Positions 56,050 to 64,000 of a stretch of DNA of 64,000 nt are shown here, one piece after another. Made by a program: the position numbers and the translations under genes. This stretch comes from Desulfobacteraceae bacterium (GTDB lineage: Bacteria > Desulfobacterota > Desulfobacteria > Desulfobacterales > Desulfobacteraceae), in the NCBI GenBank assembly GCA_004796375.1, contig QZLA01000306.1:1-64000 (forward strand). Reading direction: 5' to 3'. The notes below the pieces were generated by a model. That model did not search any database. It worked only from the letters and a program-made list of their open reading frames with translations, and was not told the DNA's origin. Position 1 is the first letter of the stretch, and every line of letters begins with the position of its first letter.

Positions 56050-57420
56050 CTATATTTTGGGGATGGGATGCCCCTCAAGGCTTATTTTACGTGACTCTTC
56101 CACATCCTGTGCAGAGAGTGCGATATTCTGGAGTTCGCCTGCCAGAAATTTTTCATACCCGTTCAGATCCATAAGACCGTGTCCGCTCAGGTTAAAGATA
56201 ATGACTTTCTCTTTTCCCTCTTCCTTGGCTTCCAATGCCTTTCTGATGGTTGCCGCTACGGCATGGCTGGTTTCCGGCGCCACAATCAACCCTTCGGTTC
56301 TTGAGAACATCATGGCCGCCTCATAACACTCCAATTGCTTCAGGGCCATGGGGGTCATGAGACCGGCTTCAACGGCATGGGATACCAGCGGGGCCATCCC
56401 GTGATACCGCAGCCCGCCGGCATGGATGGGTGCCGGGATGAATTTGTGACCCAGGGAATGCATGGGCAGCATGGGGGTCATCTTGGCCACATCACCATGG
56501 TCATAGGAAAAATCGGTCATGGTCAGTGTCGGGCATGATGCCGGCTCAACCGGAATGATTTCAATATTATCACCATTGATTTTGTCATAGGCAAACGGAA
56601 ACGCCAGACCGGCAAAATTACTACCGCCGCCGGCACAACCGATAACGGTGTCTACTTTCTTGATACCCGCCTTTTCAAGCTGTTTTTTGGCCTCAAGCCC
56701 GATGATGGTCTGATGCAGCATCACGTGATTTAAAACACTTCCCAGAGAATACCGGGTCTGACCGGTTTCATCACCCACGGCCTGTTCAATGGCCTCGGAA
56801 ATAGCGATCCCGAGACTTCCCGGGGTATCCGGCATTTGCTCAAGGATCTCCCGGCCGACGGCGGTCTCTGTGCTCGGGCTGGCCACACAATTGCCGCCCC
56901 AGGTCTGCATCAATACTTTTCTGAAAGGCTTTTGATCAAAACTGACGCGGACCATGAACACCTTGCACTCCAGCCCCAACATGCCGCAGGCATAGGACAG
57001 GGCAGATCCCCATTGCCCGGCACCGGTTTCCGTGGTCAGGCGCTTGATACCAAACTCTTTATTGTACCAGGCCTGGGCCACGGCGGTGTTGGGCTTGTGG
57101 CTTCCTGCCGGGGAAACACTCTCATTTTTATAAAAAATTTTGGCCGGCGTATCCAGGGCCTTTTCAAGATGAACCGCACGGTGAAGGGGAGAGGGGCGCC
57201 AGCGGTAAAGCAGATCAAGAACACCGTCAGGAATATCCACCCACCGTTCCGTGGTGACTTCCTGCTCGATCAGGTTCATGGGGAAAACCGCAGCCAGCAT
57301 ATCCGGGCTGATCGGCTGTCCATCCTGCCCCAGGGGCGGATTAACCGTTCCCGGAAGGTCTACTGCCAGGTTATACCACTGCCGGGGGATTTCATCTTCA
57401 CTCAAATAAATTTTCTGCAT
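56050..57420 (-). CDS. TrpB2-type tryptophan synthase beta chain-like PLP enzyme
   Basis: 456 residues, the longer TrpB2 form rather than canonical TrpB (about 400). The PLP lysine lies in SPAGSHKPNTA near residue 110; the phosphate-binding glycine loop is GCAGGGSNFAG near 260; WGSALSYACGML and GLIVAPETSHAVAA are TrpB2-like. It makes tryptophan from indole and serine, or acts in indole salvage, when no TrpA is beside it. No trp genes are adjacent. Two palindromes overlap its promoter (57455-57499), suggesting repression by an unknown regulator. Confidence 0.92.
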   Translation of the reverse strand: MQKIYLSEDEIPRQWYNLAVDLPGTVNPPLGQDGQPISPDMLAAVFPMNLIEQEVTTERWVDIPDGVLDLLYRWRPSPLHRAVHLEKALDTPAKIFYKNESVSPAGSHKPNTAVAQAWYNKEFGIKRLTTETGAGQWGSALSYACGMLGLECKVFMVRVSFDQKPFRKVLMQTWGGNCVASPSTETAVGREILEQMPDTPGSLGIAISEAIEQAVGDETGQTRYSLGSVLNHVMLHQTIIGLEAKKQLEKAGIKKVDTVIGCAGGGSNFAGLAFPFAYDKINGDNIEIIPVEPASCPTLTMTDFSYDHGDVAKMTPMLPMHSLGHKFIPAPIHAGGLRYHGMAPLVSHAVEAGLMTPMALKQLECYEAAMMFSRTEGLIVAPETSHAVAATIRKALEAKEEGKEKVIIFNLSGHGLMDLNGYEKFLAGELQNIALSAQDVEESRKISLEGHPIPKI

Positions 57421-57454
57421 GTCGCTCTCCCTAATTAGTCATCATCATTGCAAG

Positions 57455-57474
57455 TGTTTCTTTTTATAGAAACA
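57455..57474. promoter_or_regulatory. Palindromic operator 1 upstream of trpB2
   Basis: TGTTTCT and AGAAACA arms, 6-base spacer. It lies just downstream of the proposed transcription start on the minus strand. It shares the GTTTCT...AGAAAC half-sites with operator 2; the two centres are 26 bases apart. Confidence 0.6.
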
Positions 57475-57481
57475 CAGCACA

Positions 57482-57499
57482 GTTTCTACACATAGAAAC
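57482..57499. promoter_or_regulatory. Palindromic operator 2 overlapping the trpB2 promoter
   Basis: GTTTCT and AGAAAC arms with 6-base spacer ACACAT. It covers the spacer and -10 region of the proposed promoter. Confidence 0.6.
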
Positions 57500-57511
57500 A
57501 TAATTTGTCAA
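57483..57511 (-). promoter_or_regulatory. Putative trpB2 promoter
   Basis: On the minus strand TTGACA (57511-57506), 17-base spacer, TAGAAA (57488-57483). The -35 lies in a 16-base perfect palindrome (ATTTGTC and GACAAAT arms, 57503-57518). Confidence 0.5.
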
Positions 57512-57628
57512 GACAAATCCGCAGGCCATGTCAGAAAGCTGTGGGAAAGATTGTATTCCACTGTGTGATACGGTATGATGTGATGATGATCGTTGCCTTA
57601 AATAACCCATACCTCCCAAAGCCTTGCT

Positions 57629-59455
57629 GTGTATCTGCCCACCACCCGTGACGAAATAAAGGCCATGGGCTGGGACGCACCTGATATTATCCTGGTCACT
57701 GGAGATACCTATATCGACTCCCCGTTTATCGGTACGGCCGTGATCGGAAAATTCCTGATGAAACATGGTTTCCGTGTCGGTGTCATTGCCCAGCCCGGTC
57801 TGGATGCGGCGGATGATATCCGGCGGCTTGGCGAACCCAAACTGTTCTGGGGCGTGACTGCGGGGTCTGTAGACTCCATGGTGGCCAACTATACGGCCTT
57901 GAAAAAAAAACGGCGATCCGATGATTATACCCCCGGCGGAGTCAACAACCAGAGACCCGACCGGGCCTCAATTGCCTACACCAACCTGATCCGGCAGCAC
58001 TTCAAGCCGTGCAGACCCATCGTCCTTGGTGGAATCGAAGCCAGTCTGAGACGAATTGCCCATTTTGATTTCTGGTCCAACAGGATCCGCAGATCGATCC
58101 TGTTTGATGCCAAGGCCGACTATCTCATTTTCGGTATGGCCCGCCAGTCAATCCTGGACCTGGCCAAATTCCTTGCGAAGACGCGTGAAGAACCTTCAAG
58201 CAATGCTCTGCACAACGATATGGAACGACTCCTTGGAATACGGGGGCTGGGATTTATCTCCAAGACACCGCCTGCCCCCGCCCATGGGTATGAGGAACTG
58301 CCCTCGTTTGATCAGGTTAAACACAATACCGATCAGCTGATTCATAGTTTTGACCGGTTTTACCGGAATACCGATCCTATCACTGCAAAGGGGTTGGTCC
58401 AGGCTCACGGGGACCGGTTCCTGGTTCTCAACCCGCCGGAACACCACCCCTCCCAGACCGAGCTGGATGAGATGTATGACCTGGCGTACGAGCGAGACGT
58501 CCATCCCTATTACCGGGCCATGGGACCGGTCAGGGCCATGAATACCATCCGCTTTTCCATTCCCACCCACCAGGGGTGCTATGGCGAGTGTCATTTCTGT
58601 GCCATCGGGGTCCACCAGGGACGGACTGTCACGTGGCGCAGTGAAGCCTCCATTCTGCGTGAGGCCAGACAGTTGACCCGGCTTGAGGGCTTTAAGGGAT
58701 ATATCCATGACCTTGGGGGGCCCACGGCAAACATGTACGGGTTTGAATGCAAGAAAAAGATGGAAAAGGGCGTGTGCCAGGACAAGCGATGCCTGTTCCC
58801 CAAGACCTGTCCGTCACTGAAACCGGATCATTCAAGCCAAATCCGCCTCTTAAAGAAACTTGAGGCCGTCCCCGGGATTAAAAAGGTGTTTGTGGGGTCT
58901 GGCGTACGGTATGATCTCATCCTTGCAGATCCCAGACACGGCAGTGGTTACCTTGATAAAATCGTGACCGATCATATCAGTGGCCAGATGAAGATTGCAC
59001 CCGAGCACGTCCTGCCCCATGTCCTCGAACTCATGGGCAAACCGGGCGCCGATACCCTTGCCGCTTTCAAACAACGGTTCGATGGCCTGTCAAAAACAGC
59101 CGGAAAAAAACAGTTTCTCACCTATTACCTGATTGCGGCCCATCCCGGATGCACCCGTTCTGATATGGTTCAGTTGAAAGCATTCACCCAAAAACATCTG
59201 AAGATCAACCCGGAGCAGGTCCAGATCTTTACCCCTACGCCATCCACCTGGTCTACCCTCATGTATGCCACAGGGAAAAATCCGTTTTCAGGCAGGCCGA
59301 TATTTGTGGAAAAAGCGGCCCGGGAGAAACAGGCGCAAAAAGATGTGATCACCCGGAAAACCGCAGTGTCAAAACCCACACCGACCAAGCGCACCCGTTC
59401 GGGCACGCCCGCCACTTGGGGCAACAAAAAGCAGCACCGTTTGAAGCGGCGCTGA
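57629..59455 (+). CDS. YgiQ-family radical SAM protein
   Basis: 608 residues. The [4Fe-4S]-SAM motif C-x3-C-x2-C is GCYGECHFC near 319-327. The N-terminal region starts YLPTTRDEIKAMGWDAPDIILVTGD, close to the conserved beginning of YgiQ proteins, and MAPEHVL-type C-terminal motifs (MKIAPEHVLPHVLELMGKPG) are present. The start is GTG at 57629; the ribosome site is weak and upstream in-frame codons soon reach a stop. The family function is unknown. Confidence 0.88.
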   Translation: MYLPTTRDEIKAMGWDAPDIILVTGDTYIDSPFIGTAVIGKFLMKHGFRVGVIAQPGLDAADDIRRLGEPKLFWGVTAGSVDSMVANYTALKKKRRSDDYTPGGVNNQRPDRASIAYTNLIRQHFKPCRPIVLGGIEASLRRIAHFDFWSNRIRRSILFDAKADYLIFGMARQSILDLAKFLAKTREEPSSNALHNDMERLLGIRGLGFISKTPPAPAHGYEELPSFDQVKHNTDQLIHSFDRFYRNTDPITAKGLVQAHGDRFLVLNPPEHHPSQTELDEMYDLAYERDVHPYYRAMGPVRAMNTIRFSIPTHQGCYGECHFCAIGVHQGRTVTWRSEASILREARQLTRLEGFKGYIHDLGGPTANMYGFECKKKMEKGVCQDKRCLFPKTCPSLKPDHSSQIRLLKKLEAVPGIKKVFVGSGVRYDLILADPRHGSGYLDKIVTDHISGQMKIAPEHVLPHVLELMGKPGADTLAAFKQRFDGLSKTAGKKQFLTYYLIAAHPGCTRSDMVQLKAFTQKHLKINPEQVQIFTPTPSTWSTLMYATGKNPFSGRPIFVEKAAREKQAQKDVITRKTAVSKPTPTKRTRSGTPATWGNKKQHRLKRR

Positions 59456-59456
59456 A

Positions 59457-59804
59457 TCAGCGCATAAACCCCAATGTCTCGATCAGTTTCCTGACTGCAT
59501 CGAGAAAGACCGGATCAGGCGCAATGAACTTGAAGCCGGTGATGGTGTACTTGGGGTTGGCATCTTTCTCAGCCCACAGGCTTCGGGCCGTGAATCCGGG
59601 ATTGGCCTTTCCTCGCGGCTGAAGGGATTCACCCGGGTCAATTTCGAGATCAAACGTCTGGTTGAGCCCAATGGGGGTTTCGGACAGTATCAACACGCCT
59701 TCAAGAGAAATATCGGCCACCACCCCTAACAATTTCCCTGAATTCCGGTCAAACACCTTCAGATATAACAGGAGATGCCGTCGCTGTGATCCTCTTTTCT
59801 CCAT
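59457..59804 (-). CDS. PilZ-domain protein (c-di-GMP binding)
   Basis: 115 residues from the ATG at 59804, five bases after AGGAGG; a longer frame to 59873 is not needed. The two ligand motifs are present: R4-x3-R8 (RGSQR) and DISLEG. It would bind cyclic di-GMP and regulate motility, adhesion or export through an unseen partner. It overlaps neither neighbour; the stop is one base from the end of ygiQ-like gene, convergent. Confidence 0.78.
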   Translation of the reverse strand: MEKRGSQRRHLLLYLKVFDRNSGKLLGVVADISLEGVLILSETPIGLNQTFDLEIDPGESLQPRGKANPGFTARSLWAEKDANPKYTITGFKFIAPDPVFLDAVRKLIETLGFMR

Positions 59805-59866
59805 CCTAACCTCCTGCAGTTTCAGGATTAGATATACCCCTTTTTCATGGAAATAAAAATATCTGA

Positions 59867-59872
59867 TTGACA
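59867..59872 (+). promoter_or_regulatory. Possible -35 box of the oxidoreductase operon
   Basis: TTGACA at 59867-59872. The matching -10 is poor (TAACCA at 59890-59895 for a 17-base spacer) and coincides with the operator-like palindrome. Confidence 0.3.
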
Positions 59873-59882
59873 AAAAAAAATA

Positions 59883-59897
59883 AATGGTTTAACCATT
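59883..59897. promoter_or_regulatory. FadR-type operator before the oxidoreductase operon
   Basis: Perfect palindrome with arms AATGGTT and AACCATT around one T. The inner form TGGT-TTA-ACCA matches the TGGT-N3-ACCA pattern bound by FadR-subfamily GntR regulators. Such a regulator is encoded at 63313, immediately after the operon. Confidence 0.6.
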
Positions 59898-59971
59898 CAA
59901 ATAGTCATCCCAAAAAACATTCATATTTTCAAAATCAAACCGACGGGTATGACACTTTAGGAGAGACAGAT

Positions 59972-62047
59972 ATGACTGAAAACAGAATCCACACCCATCC
60001 GGTGCTTGACGTGCCGGAAGCGGCGTGTGTGTCATTTTACTGGAACAAGGAAAAACTGGTCGCCCGCAAAGATGAAATGATATCATCCGCCCTGTTTGCC
60101 AACGGGATAAAGATATTCGGGCATCATCACAAAGACGGCTCTGCCCAGGGTATTTTCTGTGCCAATGGGCAGTGCGCCAAATGCACGGTCATTGCCAATG
60201 GCATCCCGGTCAAAGCGTGCATGACCCCGGTGATGGAAAACATGATGGTTCAGAGCGTTGAAGGGCTTCCCAAACTGCCTGATGTGGATGGAAATCCGCG
60301 GATCAGCGACATTGAACATGTCGAGACGGATGTATTGATTATCGGCGGCGGACCTGCCGGACTGTCTGCATCGATCCAGCTTGAGGAACACGGTATCGAT
60401 GCGATACTGGTGGATGACAAGGACCGCCTGGGCGGAAAACTGGTACTCCAGACCCACAAATTCTTTGGTTCGGTTGAAGACTCCTACGCCGGCATGCGCG
60501 GTATGGATATCGGGGATATGCTGGCTGAAAAAATCGAAACCAGCACCCACATCAAGGTATGGAAAAACAGCACCGTGCTGTATGTATTTGACGATAAAAA
60601 AGTAGGGATTTTAAAGGACGGGGTATACAAACTGGTAACACCAAAGATCGTTCTGAATGCTGCCGGTGCCCGGGAGAAATACTTACGGTTTAAAGGCAAT
60701 GCCCTTCCCGGTGTCTACGGTGCGGGTGCATTCCAGACCCTGGTGAACCGGGACCTGGTCCGTCCGACTGAAAAACTGTTCATTGTCGGGGGAGGCAATG
60801 TGGGGATCATCGCAGGTTACCATGCACTGCAGGCCGGCATCAATGTGGTGGGCCTGGCCGAAGCCATGCCCCGGTGCGGTGGCTATGCGGTTCATGAAGA
60901 CAAGCTCAAACGCCTGGGTGTCCCCATATACACGTCCCATTCCATTGTATCGGCCAATGGAGATGAATCGGTCAAATCGGTGACCATCGCTGAAGTGGAT
61001 GCGTCATTCCAGGTAATCGACGGTACACACAAGACCTTTGAGTGCGACACCATCCTGATTGCCGTGGGACTGGAATCGGTATCCGAATTCACGGATGAGG
61101 CCGAAAGTGCCGGCATCAAAGTATTTGCCGCCGGTGATGCCGCCGAGATTGCGGAAGCCTCGTCTGCCATGTTCAACGGCAAGATTGCCGGCCTTCAGAT
61201 CGTCAAGGAGTTCAAATCTGACGTCGGAGATATCCCTGACAGCTGGTATGAAAAAGCAGATATACTCAAATCCCATCCCGGATCCCCTGAAGAACTGGTG
61301 GCCTGCGGTGATGAAAACGGTATTTTTCCGGTCATTCACTGCAAGCAGGAGATCCCCTGCAACCCCTGCTCCACTGTGTGTGAAGAGGGCTCCATCACCA
61401 TGACGGGTGACCCCATTAAAGGACGACCGGTATTTGAGGGCGCGTGTAAAGGGTGCATGAAATGCCTGGCCATCTGCCCGGGACTGGCCATCACACTGGT
61501 GGATTACCGCAAAGACAGCGATCATCCCACGGTATTTTTACCCTATGAAGTCTATAATTTCCCCGTGGAAAAGGGAGACGTGATCGACTGCGTGGATGTA
61601 GACGGCAACCCGCTGGGTCGGCTGCAGGTGCTGGGTGCCCGTGCCACCAAGGACAGCAACCGCACTCAGATTGTCCGGATCAAGGCCCCCAAAGAGATCG
61701 CCAAAAAGATCGTTGCCTTTACCGTCCAGAAGATCGATGTGACCCTGCCGCTCAAGGAAGCTGTCCCTGCAGAGCATATCAGGGACGATGAAATCGTGTG
61801 CCTGTGTGAAATGGTTACCGCCGGGCAGATCAGGGCCCTGGTCCGCAAAGGCGTTACCGACATGAACCAGATCAAGGCCATCACCCGGGCCGGCATGGGC
61901 CCCTGCGGGTACAAGACCTGTGAAAATCTCATGAAGCAGATTTTCTGGGCGGAAAAGATCTCCCAGGAGGAGATGGTCCTCAATACCCGACGGCCGCTTT
62001 TTGTTGAAGTCCCCTTAGGTAAATTTGCGAATGGAGGTTCAAAATGA
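59972..62047 (+). CDS. Fused 2Fe-2S/FAD/4Fe-4S oxidoreductase (sarcosine oxidase alpha/HcnA-HcnB-like)
   Basis: 691 residues from the ATG at 59972 with AGGAGAG upstream; the longer frame from 59867 has no ribosome site. Domains in order: a plant-type [2Fe-2S] ferredoxin domain with C63, C68, C71, C83; FAD Rossmann motif GGGPAG near 125; NAD-type Rossmann GGGNVGI near 272; a cysteine-rich region (EIPCNPCSTVCEEG; CKGCMKCLAICPG) that binds one [4Fe-4S] cluster; and a C-terminal BFD-like [2Fe-2S] domain (CLCE, GPCGYKTC). This resembles the alpha part of sarcosine/opine oxidase and HcnA-B fused. It passes electrons from an amine or amino-acid dehydrogenase (next gene) to an unknown acceptor. Confidence 0.88.
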   Translation: MTENRIHTHPVLDVPEAACVSFYWNKEKLVARKDEMISSALFANGIKIFGHHHKDGSAQGIFCANGQCAKCTVIANGIPVKACMTPVMENMMVQSVEGLPKLPDVDGNPRISDIEHVETDVLIIGGGPAGLSASIQLEEHGIDAILVDDKDRLGGKLVLQTHKFFGSVEDSYAGMRGMDIGDMLAEKIETSTHIKVWKNSTVLYVFDDKKVGILKDGVYKLVTPKIVLNAAGAREKYLRFKGNALPGVYGAGAFQTLVNRDLVRPTEKLFIVGGGNVGIIAGYHALQAGINVVGLAEAMPRCGGYAVHEDKLKRLGVPIYTSHSIVSANGDESVKSVTIAEVDASFQVIDGTHKTFECDTILIAVGLESVSEFTDEAESAGIKVFAAGDAAEIAEASSAMFNGKIAGLQIVKEFKSDVGDIPDSWYEKADILKSHPGSPEELVACGDENGIFPVIHCKQEIPCNPCSTVCEEGSITMTGDPIKGRPVFEGACKGCMKCLAICPGLAITLVDYRKDSDHPTVFLPYEVYNFPVEKGDVIDCVDVDGNPLGRLQVLGARATKDSNRTQIVRIKAPKEIAKKIVAFTVQKIDVTLPLKEAVPAEHIRDDEIVCLCEMVTAGQIRALVRKGVTDMNQIKAITRAGMGPCGYKTCENLMKQIFWAEKISQEEMVLNTRRPLFVEVPLGKFANGGSK

Positions 62048-63207
62048 AAACCTATGACGCCATCGTCATCGGCGCCGGATCTGTCGGTGTTCCGACCGCA
62101 TTGAGCCTGGCCGAAGAAAAACTGTCCGTCCTGGTCATTGACGCCCTGCCCTCCTGCGGACAGGGCCAGAATAAAAAAGCGATCGGCGGTATCCGGGCCA
62201 CCCATTCAGACAAGGGTAAAATCACGGTCGCCCAGCGGAGTATTGAAATCTTTTCCACCTGGGAAGAGCTGCATGGAGACGATATCGGATGGATTGCCAA
62301 CGGCTACTCCTTCCCTGCCTATACCCCTGGTGATGCCGAAAAGCTCAAGGATCTGATGAAAATCCAGAAGTCCTTTAACCTGAATATCGAGTGGCTCTCC
62401 CCGGAAGAATACCAGGAGATTGTTCCGGGGATCAACATGGAAAACCTCCAGGGGTCCACCTTTTCACCGGAAGATGGCAGTGCCTCTCCCTTGCTGGCCA
62501 TCAATGCGTTCTATTTTAAAAGTGTCAGCCACGGTGCTGAATACCGGTTTAATGAAAAGGTCACGGCCATTACTCCCGGAACAGGTGAATTCCGGGTCAC
62601 GACCGACAAAGGTGAATATACCGGTCATAAGCTGATCAACACCGCGGGCAACTACGCCCGGCAGATCGGCGCCCTGCTGGACCTGGACCTGCCGGTCACC
62701 CCGGACAGCCATGAAGGGGCGGTCTCTGAACCGGTCCAGCGGTTCTTCGGCCCCATGATCGTGGATCTGAGACCGGCCCATGATCCGGCCACTGAAGATT
62801 CGGCAAATTACTATTTTTACCAGAACCAGGAGGGTCATGTGATCTTCTGCCTGACCCCCAAGCACCTCATCACCGGGGATGCCAGTGAAGCCACCTCCAT
62901 ATTCCTGCCCCAGGTGGCCAAGCGCATGGTATCGCTCTTTCCGAAGCTGGCCAACCTGAAGGTGAGACGGACCTGGCGCGGACAGTATCCCATGACCCCG
63001 GACGGCTTCCCCATTGTCGGTGAGACCCGTGAGTACCCCGGCTTAATCAATGCCATCGGCATGTGCGGACAAGGGTACATGCTTGGCCCGGGCCTGGGTG
63101 AACTTCTGGTCCGTACGGTAACCGGAAGCCTGAGTGAGGAGGACCGGGAAGTGCTGAGCCACTTTGACCTGTACCGGGACTTTACCGGCACCGAACAGTT
63201 CAAATAG
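62044..63207 (+). CDS. FAD-dependent amine/amino-acid oxidoreductase (DAO family, HcnC/SoxB-like)
   Basis: 387 residues. The N-terminal FAD motif is VIGAGSVGVPTALSLAE; the C-terminal DAO signature is TRRTWRGQYPMTPDGFPIVGET then GMCGQGYMLGPGLGELLV. It oxidises a small amine such as sarcosine, glycine, proline or an opine. It overlaps the fused oxidoreductase gene by four bases, so the two form a complex. The substrate is not visible. Confidence 0.9.
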   Translation: MKTYDAIVIGAGSVGVPTALSLAEEKLSVLVIDALPSCGQGQNKKAIGGIRATHSDKGKITVAQRSIEIFSTWEELHGDDIGWIANGYSFPAYTPGDAEKLKDLMKIQKSFNLNIEWLSPEEYQEIVPGINMENLQGSTFSPEDGSASPLLAINAFYFKSVSHGAEYRFNEKVTAITPGTGEFRVTTDKGEYTGHKLINTAGNYARQIGALLDLDLPVTPDSHEGAVSEPVQRFFGPMIVDLRPAHDPATEDSANYYFYQNQEGHVIFCLTPKHLITGDASEATSIFLPQVAKRMVSLFPKLANLKVRRTWRGQYPMTPDGFPIVGETREYPGLINAIGMCGQGYMLGPGLGELLVRTVTGSLSEEDREVLSHFDLYRDFTGTEQFK

Positions 63208-63226
63208 GCGCCCGCACTTTGATTTG

Positions 63227-63267
63227 AAAATCAACCGGATATGCCCTACATATCTGGTTGATTTTTT
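63227..63267 (+). terminator. Terminator or attenuator between oxidoreductase operon and regulator
   Basis: AAAATCAACCGGATATG pairs with CATATCTGGTTGATTTT (one mismatch) around a 5-base loop, followed by a T-run (TTTTTTC). Confidence 0.75.
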
Positions 63268-63312
63268 CAAATATTTTTATTAAGTCCTTGTAGATCACAA
63301 AGGATGGATAGG

Positions 63313-64000
63313 ATGATATTTAAAAAAGCCAAACAGAGTCGGGTATTCCAGGATGTGGTAGAACAGATCCAGGATGCGATCCTGGAGGGCAAACTCAAAC
63401 CCGGCAGCAAACTTCCGGCTGAACGAGAACTCAAGGACATGTTCAACACCAGCAGGGGTACCCTGCGCGAAGCCTTGAGGGTTCTGGAGCAGAAAGGACT
63501 GATCGAGATCAAACTCGGTGTGTCCGGCGGTGCGATTGTCAAAGAGGTCGGCACCGACCCCATTGCCGAATCACTGGCTCTATTGGTGCAGTCCGGCAAT
63601 ATCTCACTGGATGACCTGTACGAGTTCAGGATCAAGCTGGAGGGCGGACTGGCCGAACTGGCCGCCCAGCGGGCTACACCAGAGGACATCCGCCAGATGA
63701 GAGAGATGATGGCCGAGGCCAAGGCCTGTATTGACAAGGATGATATCGACGGTTTTCTCATTGTGGACGAAGACATGCATAATTTCCTGGGCCGTATCTC
63801 CAGAAACACGGTGTTCCAGTTTGTACAGAAAAGCATCCATGACAACATCCACAACTACTACAACACCTTTCTGCCCATGGATAAGGCATCCTGTATCGAG
63901 AACTACAATGATTTTGAACAGATCATCCAGGCCCTTGAAAACAAAGACTCACAAACCGCATCCCGCCTGGTCATGGACCATGTTCACCGGTTCAACCTGA
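63313..64000 (+). CDS. GntR-family (FadR/FCD subfamily) transcriptional regulator, cut by window end
   Basis: 229 codons are readable with no stop before the window ends, so the C-terminus may be just beyond 64000. The winged helix-turn-helix spans 8-72 (GKLKPGSKLPAERELKDMF, TSRGTLREALRVLEQKGLIEI). The FCD ligand domain spans about 88-225, with the metal-binding D/H (DEDMHNFL; MDHVHRFN). The start is ATG 63313, nine bases after AAAGGA. Subfamily members sense acids or amino acids and repress linked catabolic genes; the operator at 59883 fits. Confidence 0.9.
   Translation, partial: MIFKKAKQSRVFQDVVEQIQDAILEGKLKPGSKLPAERELKDMFNTSRGTLREALRVLEQKGLIEIKLGVSGGAIVKEVGTDPIAESLALLVQSGNISLDDLYEFRIKLEGGLAELAAQRATPEDIRQMREMMAEAKACIDKDDIDGFLIVDEDMHNFLGRISRNTVFQFVQKSIHDNIHNYYNTFLPMDKASCIENYNDFEQIIQALENKDSQTASRLVMDHVHRFNL

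Noticed and set aside
63267-63854. 195-residue minus-strand frame at the window end
   Set aside because: Ser-rich shadow of the GntR regulator, which reads on the plus strand with intact domains.
1-64000. CRISPR arrays, insertion sequences or prophage
   Set aside because: No regularly spaced repeats, transposase, integrase or phage structural genes were found on reading both strands.

Overview
The window is bacterial and reads as a marine or anoxic-sediment member of the Desulfobacterales (class Desulfobacteria, former Deltaproteobacteria). This is an inference from gene style, not from a marker: tig-clpP-clpX-lon in classic order, an Mrp Na+/H+ antiporter cluster, many PAS/hybrid sensor kinases, standalone acyl-CoA ligases plus an MFE-like short-chain dehydrogenase, a B12 adenosyltransferase, TrpB2, and a fused 2Fe-2S/FAD/4Fe-4S oxidoreductase. 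No sulfate-reduction gene lies in the window. There is no phage, IS element or CRISPR array; it looks like ordinary chromosome with dense operons.

Layout. (1) 1-11 kb is a cation and stress block: a divergent universal-stress gene cut by the window start, then an apparent operon of an FtsH-type protease, a tandem universal-stress protein, a PsiE-like membrane protein and all seven Mrp antiporter subunits (mrpA-G), facing a KefC-type K+/H+ antiporter. Two related inverted repeats sit at the two ends of this block. (2) 11-17 kb holds a permease, acyl-CoA ligase, an exported small protein, a hydroxyacyl-CoA-dehydrogenase-like SDR, a HAD phosphatase and two tRNAs (Val, Asp). (3) 17-23 kb is protein quality control: lon, clpX, clpP, tig. 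(4) 23-34 kb carries a cell-wall amidase, tRNA-Pro, a frameshifted secreted gene, a VanZ-like protein, two large hybrid histidine kinases (one with a THI5/NMT1-like sensor) and small enzymes. (5) 34-43.5 kb is a secreted PGRP-type amidase followed by an RND efflux operon containing a small membrane protein, adaptor, non-TolC beta-barrel, RND pump, response regulator, sensor kinase and an isoprenylcysteine-methyltransferase-like protein. The amidase and the efflux operon share an upstream element of three exact 11-bp direct repeats. (6) 43.5-48 kb has a STAS protein, a lipoprotein, the SRP RNA and grpE-dnaK. (7) 48-57.5 kb has an acyl-CoA ligase, lolA-nadA, yebC-rlmE-radA, a solute-binding protein, cobA and trpB2, the last behind two palindromic operators. 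(8) 57.6-64 kb has a YgiQ radical SAM protein, a PilZ protein, and an amine/amino-acid oxidoreductase pair followed by its probable FadR-type regulator, with a FadR-like operator in front.

How parts work together. The most coherent under-described unit is the 34.2-43.5 kb regulon: the OmpR-family regulator at 40833 is the obvious candidate to bind the 11-bp repeats before both the amidase and the pump operon, linking peptidoglycan trimming or sensing to envelope efflux. The second is the 59.9-64 kb catabolic module, where enzyme pair, operator and regulator all fit one local circuit. The third is the cation-homeostasis block with the shared inverted-repeat core. All regulatory assignments are inferences from pattern and position.
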